A model generated the notes under the pieces. The model made no database searches. It was given only the letters and a program-made list of their open reading frames with translations, and was not told the origin of the DNA. A stretch of DNA of 64,000 nucleotides. Source: Actinomadura barringtoniae. GTDB lineage: Bacteria; Actinomycetota; Actinomycetes; Streptosporangiales; Streptosporangiaceae. Position numbers and translations under genes: made by a program. Position 1 is the stretch's first letter. Each line of letters starts with the position of its first letter. Shown here piece after piece: positions 59,901 to 64,000 of this stretch. The DNA is taken from NCBI RefSeq assembly GCF_017573505.1, contig NZ_JAGEOJ010000029.1, positions 61,606 to 125,605 on the forward strand, given 5' to 3'.

Positions 59901-60414
59901 ACGACAGGCCGCGGGCGACCTCGGCTCCGCCGAGCCGGACGCCCGGCTGATCGCCTCGTTCGACACCGGGGTGGGGACACCCCTCCACGCCTCCACCCTG
60001 GCGGCGCGCGGCGACCGGGAGGCCGCCCTCGACCTGCTGCTCGGCGCCCCCGAACCGGCGCTCGACCAGCTGTGGCTCCTGCTGGAGGGCTTCCGCGCCG
60101 ACGCGCTGTTGTTGATCTTCGCTGGTGACTCGGATCGGGCCTCCGCCGGCGGCCCGGCCAGCCCCCGTGAACTGGCCGGGCCGCTGTACGAGCGGCTGGT
60201 CCCCTATGAGCCGTTCGTGTGCGGTGGCGAAACCATGGGCCTGCACACCGGCCCCGTGGCGGCGCGGCTGGCCCGGCTCGCCGAGCTCCTCGGGATTCCC
60301 GGCGCCCCCGCCCGCCACTGGGATGTGGCGCTCACGGTGGCGCGGCGTGCCCGTGCCCCGCGCTGGGAACGTGAGGCCAGGGCAGGCCTGGAGTCGGCAG
60401 ACCTCGACTCCTGA
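56986..60414 (+). CDS. SARP-type transcriptional regulator with AAA ATPase and TPR region (AfsR-like)
   Basis: 1142 residues: OmpR-type winged helix (1-90), BTAD domain (about 95-245), AAA ATPase with Walker A LVDGEPGIGKTALL (297-310) and Walker B LAVLLDDLHAADE (380-392), and C-terminal TPR-like helices. Residues about 495-550 form a Pro-rich acidic insertion (PPPTSTPTMPPPPPRPAPQP) between ATPase parts. SARPs activate natural-product or metabolic clusters through heptameric direct repeats; none is obvious near. Possible target: the divergent BKACE gene. ATG 56986. Confidence 0.92.
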   Translation: MRFQVLGPLAAADPERGEVDLGPRRQRMVLARLLVAGGGVVPAERLIEDLWPGEQPVRALGTLQTYVSHLRRALEPDRPPRAPAALLVSAAPGYALRTETVDARLFETEVRSADQSPDPHEALNALDQALSRWNGPAYADVADQDWAHPEIRRLSELRAHAVEQRAARLLDTGQAAVAVGGLESLLASEPLREEAWRLLAVALYQMGRQGDALGALRRARTTLAEELGIDPGPGLRDVEAAILAQDPVLDLGRVEPPHPVEPPHTPDTGLFGRTSELERLSRIAHAAEMGRRLGTALVDGEPGIGKTALLEVFSVGLATAGWRVLWGRCPEAGGAPPLWPWQQVINALTGEPLDKAATGRFQTSRAIVERFGKNSGTRPLAVLLDDLHAADEGTLAVLRDVLADVQQGTPIMIIGTFRPAEVSQALSDTLAVFARKGSLRLPLGPLPDEDAAALVRAVQAEEGTADRATPEVIAAIVERAGGNPFYLRELARLPPDDDAPLPPPSFAPSPERRTPPPTSTPTMPPPPPRPAPQPAAAAPEPEPEDEEAAEVPAGIAEVIRLRVARLPALTRNVLRVVSVIGREADVRLVVAAQRHDPDDVYDALEAAIVSGLLEEPAAGRVRFAHVLVRDTIYGDLLRLRRARLHADVGKAAERLFPGDLTALAHHFSEAAVLGNSDQAVRYCRAAAEAAEEAFTYGSALALWERALAAFDRDGGGDPVTRTELLIGQARATQLAGKPRLAYDLRTEAVRAAREIGDPRLTARAIVAIDTPTLWYSRPRGRVDLELIDLIERTLPEVPDDVKAQLRTSYALEAGLHHDPEGAAKAATEAVEWARQAGDDALLAGALNAVYFADRRPGHYGDVTRAALELERVGREARMPGVQALGLLAQCVELGAHGEVDAIAKLADAVRELADRYELPVFRMQVELSDAARELVQGDLRTAERIFAALAEAAAGREMWDLSGAGVIGRICARQAAGDLGSAEPDARLIASFDTGVGTPLHASTLAARGDREAALDLLLGAPEPALDQLWLLLEGFRADALLLIFAGDSDRASAGGPASPRELAGPLYERLVPYEPFVCGGETMGLHTGPVAARLARLAELLGIPGAPARHWDVALTVARRARAPRWEREARAGLESADLDS

Positions 60415-60471
60415 TCGACCAGGGCCCGATCAGCCGCAGCTTGATCGGCCGAGGTGCGATCAGTCGAAGAG
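60412..60471. repeat. 15-bp tandem repeat spanning both stop codons of convergent genes
   Basis: Four units of (T/C)GATC(G/A)-x9 with period 15: 60412, 60427, 60442 and 60457. The first unit starts with the SARP stop TGA; the fourth contains the hemerythrin stop (TCA at 60460-60462 on the plus strand). Confidence 0.75.
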
Positions 60472-61155
60472 CGTGCGATGCAGGCGCGCGTACCTCCTTC
60501 GGAAGAGTCGCAGCGAGGCCCGGTAGACGAACGGCGTCATGGAGACCGCCGGCGCCACCTCCTCCGGCGGATTCGCCGCCGCTGACCACGGCATCACGAA
60601 CCACAGGTTGCGCTTGGGATAGGCCTTCATGACGGCCTGCTCCCAGCGGTCGTAGTCCTCCACCGACACGTACTGCGTGATGACCGGGAAGATCTCCCGT
60701 TCCTCCTCGGCGAGGTGCTCGTCGAGCAGGTCGCGCAGCCGCGCCGACTCCTCCGCCAGCGTCTTCAGCGCCTCGGCGTCGCCCGGCGCGTCCGCCAGCC
60801 GGTGCGCCGCCGATCCGAGCGCCTCGAGCATCGGGCCGATGCTCTCGTGGTCGGCGGTGAACGGCTCGATGTCGACCGCGCCGAGCGCTGACGCGCGCAC
60901 GACCGGGAAGCCGATCCGGTCCTCGTACCGGTGGTGGTGCAGCACGTCGAAGGTGAACAGATCGACGTAGGTCTCCAGCGCCCTCGCCCGCTCGTCGGTC
61001 ATCTGGAGCTCCCCCGACTGGATCCGGGCCGCCAGGCCCGCCAGGTCGTGGGCCCCGCGCCGCATCGCCCGGTGCGCGAACACGTAGAGCCGCAGATCCA
61101 CCTGCGGGTCGTCCGGACGGCGTGGTCTCACCGTCAGAACCTCGTCGTTGCGCAT
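60460..61155 (-). CDS. Hemerythrin-like domain protein
   Basis: 231 residues, four-helix bundle. Iron ligands: H in VLHHHRYEDR, TADHESIGPM, and LDEHLAEEEREIFPVI; together they match the HHE hemerythrin pattern. C-terminal extension (MPWSAAANPPEEVAPAVSMT) with a basic end is specific to this subgroup. Probably binds oxygen or nitric oxide or senses redox state. Strong SD AGGGGGG before ATG 61155. Its stop codon is part of a 15-bp repeat shared with SARP. Confidence 0.9.
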   Translation of the reverse strand: MRNDEVLTVRPRRPDDPQVDLRLYVFAHRAMRRGAHDLAGLAARIQSGELQMTDERARALETYVDLFTFDVLHHHRYEDRIGFPVVRASALGAVDIEPFTADHESIGPMLEALGSAAHRLADAPGDAEALKTLAEESARLRDLLDEHLAEEEREIFPVITQYVSVEDYDRWEQAVMKAYPKRNLWFVMPWSAAANPPEEVAPAVSMTPFVYRASLRLFRRRYARLHRTLFD

Positions 61156-61283
61156 GGACGCCCCCCTCAGAGCGAGCGGCCTCCCTCCTGCCTTGGAAGG
61201 CCGGCCTGTGGGCTTGATCCTTCACCCGCGCACTTGGAGGCCACTTTCACGCGACTTGAAGACCACCGGCAGAATGAGGCCCC

Positions 61284-61709
61284 ATGCGTTCAGTGGTCCA
61301 AAGGGTGAGCGAAGCGAGCGTGACCGTGGACGGTCGCGTCGTCGGTGCGATCGAGGGGCCGGGCCTGATGGCGCTGGTCGGGGTGACCCACGACGACACC
61401 CCGGAGAAGGCGCGCAGGCTCGCCGCCAAGCTGTGGGGGCTGCGCATCCTGGACGACGAGAGGTCGTGCTCGGACCTGAACGCGCCGCTGCTGGTGATCA
61501 GCCAGTTCACGCTGTACGGGGACGCGCGCAAGGGCCGCCGCCCGACCTGGATCGAGGCCGCGCCGGGACCGGTCGCCGAACCACTGGTCGAGGCCGTGGT
61601 GAACGAGCTGCGCGCGCTCAGCGCCAAGGTCGAGACCGGCGTCTTCGGCGCCGACATGAAGGTCGCGCTGGTGAACGACGGCCCGATCACCCTGATCGTC
61701 GAGATCTAG
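61284..61709 (+). CDS. dtd: D-aminoacyl-tRNA deacylase
   Basis: 141 residues (family usual about 145). Proofreading enzyme freeing D-amino acids from tRNA. SQFTLYGDARKG and the conserved GP-cis-Pro motif NDGPITLIVE are present. A loop before SQFTL that in many homologues reads MNLSLxDVGG is shortened here (SDLNAPLL), which may affect an edge of the pocket. Stop TAG overlaps the stop of the converging membrane gene (CTAG shared). Confidence 0.93.
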   Translation: MRSVVQRVSEASVTVDGRVVGAIEGPGLMALVGVTHDDTPEKARRLAAKLWGLRILDDERSCSDLNAPLLVISQFTLYGDARKGRRPTWIEAAPGPVAEPLVEAVVNELRALSAKVETGVFGADMKVALVNDGPITLIVEI

Positions 61710-62215
61710 AAGCCGTAGATCATGCCGGCGATCGTGACGACCGTTCCTACGGCGGCGAGGACGATGAGGGCGCGGTCGGCCTGACCCAGGCGGCCTCGGA
61801 CGGCGGCCGAGACGACCAGGACGCCGCTCTCGCCGCCCGGGTCGGCCTCGGCGTCGGGGCCGGGGTCCTTGCGGGGCGGGTTGCGGACGCCGACCAGGCG
61901 CCAGAGCGCGTCGTTCTTCATCGACTGATGGGCCGGGCCGCAGCCGAAGAGGCGGCCGCGCACGGGCTCGCGGCACGGAAAGCCTTGCCGCGTCATGATC
62001 CGGCAGATCGTCGGGACCAGCACGAACTCGTACAGGCACCACAGCAGCAGGCCCAGCAGCGCGATCCGCCACGAACGCATCGCGTAGGCCGCGATCGCGA
62101 TGGCCCCGAACAGGCCCCACCAGGCCAGCGGGGACTCGCGCCGGCGGCGGCGTCGCCGCCCCGTCGCGCCCTTGCGCGGGACCGGCGGATCGTCGTCCCC
62201 CAGGTTCGCCACCAT
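61706..62215 (-). CDS. Hypothetical membrane protein
   Basis: 169 residues. Arg-rich N-terminus (RRRRRRRESP), two close hydrophobic segments (LAWWGLFGAIAIAAYAM; IALLGLLLWCLYEFVLVPTI), a hydrophilic middle with two Cys (TICRIMTRQGFPCREPV), and a C-terminal helix (ALIVLAAVGTVVTIAGM). Not recognised as a family. ATG 62215 has no clear SD. It lies between ygfZ and dtd; the shared CTAG with dtd means both genes end in the same four bases. Confidence 0.72.
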   Translation of the reverse strand: MVANLGDDDPPVPRKGATGRRRRRRRESPLAWWGLFGAIAIAAYAMRSWRIALLGLLLWCLYEFVLVPTICRIMTRQGFPCREPVRGRLFGCGPAHQSMKNDALWRLVGVRNPPRKDPGPDAEADPGGESGVLVVSAAVRGRLGQADRALIVLAAVGTVVTIAGMIYGF

Positions 62216-62246
62216 GACTGACGATTTTGCCCGTACGGAAGGCGGT

Positions 62247-63242
62247 TTACGCCCTATTTGCGGCGGTCCTCCGCAGATCGATCTTGGCGTTGGCGCCGGT
62301 GTCGGGCGACACCACGACCTCCTGGGCCGCGGCGACCCCTCCCGCCAGCAGCTCGGTGTCGACCGGGACGTTCCGCTTGACCAGCGCGAGCGCGATGGGA
62401 CCGAGCTCGTGGTGGCGCGCCGCCGACCCCACGAAGCCGACCGTACGGCCGCCGGGGATCTCGACGGGATCGCCGTGGCGCGGGAGTGTGTCCACACTGC
62501 CGTCCAGGTGAAGGAAGACCAGCCGGCGCGGCGGGCGCCCCAGGTTCTGTACGCGGGCGACGGTCTCCTGCCCCCGGTAGCAGCCCTTGTTGAGGTGAAC
62601 GGCGGTGTCGATCAGGCCCGCCTCGTGCGGGATCGTCCGGTGGTCGGTGTCGAGCCCGAAGCGCGGCCGGTGCGCGGCGATCCGCAGCGCCTCGTACGCC
62701 CACGTCCCGGCGGGCCGCAGCTCGCCGCGCGCCTCCTCCAGGGAGTCGCGCGGGATGATCCGGGTCACGGTGCCCGAGACGTCGGGGAAGGCCGGCTCGC
62801 GTTCGCCCACAGGCCCGGGGCCGGTGACGACCGCGTGGTCGGCGGTGACGTCGGCGACCTCGACGCGCAGCATGAAGCGCATCCGGTCCAGGAACTCCGC
62901 CAGCGCGGGCGCCGTGCCCGGCTCCACGTGCGCCCAGACGGCCTCGCCGTCGTCGATCAGCTCAAGGTGGTGCTCGATGTGGCCGTTCGGGCTGAGCAGC
63001 AGGGCCTGCGTCGGCTCGTACGGCCTCAGGTCGTCCAGGCGCTGGCTCATCAGGCTGTGCAGCCAGCTCAGCCGGTCCGGGCCTTGGACGCGCACCACAC
63101 CGCGGTTGCTGCGGTCGACGAACGCTTTCCCCGCTTCCAGGGCCCGCTGTTCGTGCATGGGCTCGCCGTAGTGCGCGGCGACCTCCTGGTCGGGCGTGTC
63201 GCCGGCGACGGCTCCGGGCAGCTTCAGCAGCGGGCTCTCCAT
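62247..63242 (-). CDS. ygfZ: YgfZ/GcvT folate-binding protein (Fe-S cluster assembly)
   Basis: 331 residues from ATG 63242. Tetrahydrofolate-dependent protein assisting maturation of certain Fe-S enzymes. The conserved K-G-C-Y-x-G-Q-E motif is visible as NKGCYRGQETVARVQN, with the reactive Cys; the N-terminal GcvT-like domain has SNRGVVRVQGPDRLSWLHSL. Ten bases after the nur stop on the same strand, so the two form one operon, as in Streptomyces by my memory. Longer frame from 63308 would overlap nur. Confidence 0.9.
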   Translation of the reverse strand: MESPLLKLPGAVAGDTPDQEVAAHYGEPMHEQRALEAGKAFVDRSNRGVVRVQGPDRLSWLHSLMSQRLDDLRPYEPTQALLLSPNGHIEHHLELIDDGEAVWAHVEPGTAPALAEFLDRMRFMLRVEVADVTADHAVVTGPGPVGEREPAFPDVSGTVTRIIPRDSLEEARGELRPAGTWAYEALRIAAHRPRFGLDTDHRTIPHEAGLIDTAVHLNKGCYRGQETVARVQNLGRPPRRLVFLHLDGSVDTLPRHGDPVEIPGGRTVGFVGSAARHHELGPIALALVKRNVPVDTELLAGGVAAAQEVVVSPDTGANAKIDLRRTAANRA

Positions 63243-63252
63243 GCCTTCCAGA

Positions 63253-63672
63253 CTATTTGGCCGCGCGGCAGTTCTTGCAGAGGCCGAAGACCGTGAGGTG
63301 ATGCACATCGGTCTCGAAGCCGAAATCGCGCTCCAGCACCTCGGCGAGGCCCGCCGCGACCTTGGGGTCCACGTCGGTGACCGTCTCGCAGCCGCGGCAC
63401 ACCAGGTGGATGTGCTCGGCGTCCTCGGCCAGGTGGTAGTTGGGCGGGCCGTGGCCCAGATGGGCGTGCTTGACCAGCCCGAGCTCCTCCAGGAGCTCCA
63501 GCGTCCGGTAGATCGTGGAGATGTTGACGCCGCGGGCGGTCCGCTGGACCTCGGTGCAGATCTCCTCGGGCGTGCCGTGCTGCAGGGCCTTCACGGCCTC
63601 GAGCACGAGCTGCCGCTGTGGAGTGACCCGGTAGCCCTTCGCCCGGAGCTCCTCCTGCCAGGTGTCCGCCAT
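63253..63672 (-). CDS. nur: Fur-family regulator, Nur-like (nickel)
   Basis: 139 residues. Fur fold: winged helix (RVTPQRQLVLEAVKAL, VNISTIYRTLELLEELGL) and metal domain. Cys pairs CRGC (92, 95) and CKNC (132, 135). Histidines H69, H71 and H125 correspond by eye to the nickel-site H70, H72, H126 described for S. coelicolor Nur; KHAHLGHGPPNYHL is close to Nur. It would repress nickel uptake and a superoxide dismutase when nickel is high. A TAGAAT -10 seven bases from ATG 63672 suggests a leaderless mRNA. Confidence 0.85.
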   Translation of the reverse strand: MADTWQEELRAKGYRVTPQRQLVLEAVKALQHGTPEEICTEVQRTARGVNISTIYRTLELLEELGLVKHAHLGHGPPNYHLAEDAEHIHLVCRGCETVTDVDPKVAAGLAEVLERDFGFETDVHHLTVFGLCKNCRAAK

Positions 63673-63766
63673 GCCGTCAATTCTATGTGCCGGAGGTCAC
63701 GAACGGAGATCGCGGAAAACTCGCTTGCCTCGATCCGTGGGGCTCGCATAGCGTGCCGGTACGCGC

Positions 63767-63826
63767 GAAAGGAGGTGGTCCAAGAAAATGGTTGATTCTG
63801 GGACTCGCGAGGTGACTGTCCGCTAG
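63767..63826 (+). promoter_or_regulatory. Leader with very long Shine-Dalgarno match and 12-codon ORF
   Basis: GAAAGGAGGTGGTCC (63767-63781) pairs with 15 consecutive bases of the 16S rRNA 3' tail (one G-U pair). ATG 63788 opens a 12-residue peptide MVDSGTREVTVR ending at TAG 63826. A candidate promoter (TTGCCT 63725 / CATAGC 63747) precedes. Downstream up to 64000 are stems CCCACC-AGA-GGTGGG and a GGTCCCCGGACC region facing GGTCCGGGGA, so the remaining gap 63827-64000 is a structured leader for a gene outside the window. Confidence 0.6.
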
Positions 63827-64000
63827 TCGCCGTACCCGCCTCGGAGCCGCCCTCGGGCGGCGCCGCCGGTTGAACGGTGACCGGCGAAAACCAGGCAGTT
63901 ACCCGGTCCCCGGACCGATGGACCCGTCCTGTCCGTCGCCCACCAGAGGTGGGAAGGTCCGGGGATCGTTTATATTTCCAGGCCTTTCGGGCCTCCCTGG

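Noticed and set aside
56980..60318. A minus-strand open frame of about 1100 codons lying opposite the SARP gene
   Set aside because: High third-position GC leaves the antisense frame open. The composition is Gly/Arg/Ala/Asp-rich with no domain, while the plus strand encodes clear SARP motifs.
1..64000. tRNA, rRNA, integrase or IS elements
   Set aside because: I found no cloverleaf, rRNA signature, transposase or recombinase motif. The super-SD at 63767 resembles the complement of the 16S tail but is not part of an rRNA gene.

Overview
The window is very GC-rich actinobacterial chromosome. Rare GTG and TTG starts, frequent leaderless promoters, and genes for mycothiol, PhoR-PhoP-PhoU, CarD, a Nur-type Fur protein, an HBHA-like protein and an F420-type oxidoreductase all fit a Streptosporangiales-type actinomycete. 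A Thermomonosporaceae (Actinomadura-like) host is my inference, not something the sequence proves. I see no tRNA, rRNA, IS element, CRISPR array or phage segment. The 5' edge cuts one gene, and the 3' edge cuts a leader whose gene lies outside.

Layout. 0-2.3 kb: a cut acidic protein, an unknown protein and fumarylacetoacetase. 2.4-12.2 kb: conserved core genes (ispF, carD, two lipoproteins, phoP-phoR facing phoU across a PHO box, gpmA, a YbjN protein and mshA). 12.4-26.7 kb: mixed metabolism and regulation (secreted S15 peptidase, SDR, acyl-CoA synthetase, universal stress protein, macrodomain, LigB-type dioxygenase with divergent MarR, and a sensor/kinase/LuxR operon). 26.7-35.4 kb: a LAL regulator facing a DHA2 exporter, a methyltransferase-TetR pair under a double operator, and a MarR-exporter-F420 oxidoreductase operon. 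35.4-37.4 kb: a cassette of three tiny genes diverging from a TPR regulator with a shortened HTH. 37.4-41.7 kb: cutA, then an M56 protease and BlaI-type repressor diverging from cydAB across a palindromic operator. 41.6-46.4 kb: a PLP decarboxylase and an MMPL exporter with divergent TetR. 46.6-52.6 kb: AlaX, a GDSL lipoprotein, the DUF2516-HBHA-XRE block (same order as Rv0476-Rv0475-Rv0474), a zinc peptidase and a DUF2207 protein. 52.8-60.4 kb: FadR-CynX, asparaginase, a BKACE enzyme and a large SARP regulator. 60.5-64 kb: hemerythrin, dtd, ygfZ, nur and a leader with an unusually long Shine-Dalgarno match.

The points most worth follow-up are these. (1) A BlaI/M56 pair appears wired to cytochrome bd oxidase. 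(2) A repeated 3' element (37876-38014 and 46421-46599) has a hairpin with a compensatory base-pair change. (3) A second, unrelated palindromic element is reused at two convergent gene ends. (4) Several 15-bp in-frame minisatellites occur, two of them at stop codons and one inside an ATPase domain. (5) The HBHA homologue is built from five exact 11-residue repeats. (6) The last 240 bases hold a leader with 15 nt complementary to the 16S rRNA tail.

Tandem repeats, palindromes or direct overlaps occur at nearly every tail-to-tail gene junction. Much of the non-coding signal in this window is therefore concentrated at gene 3' ends.
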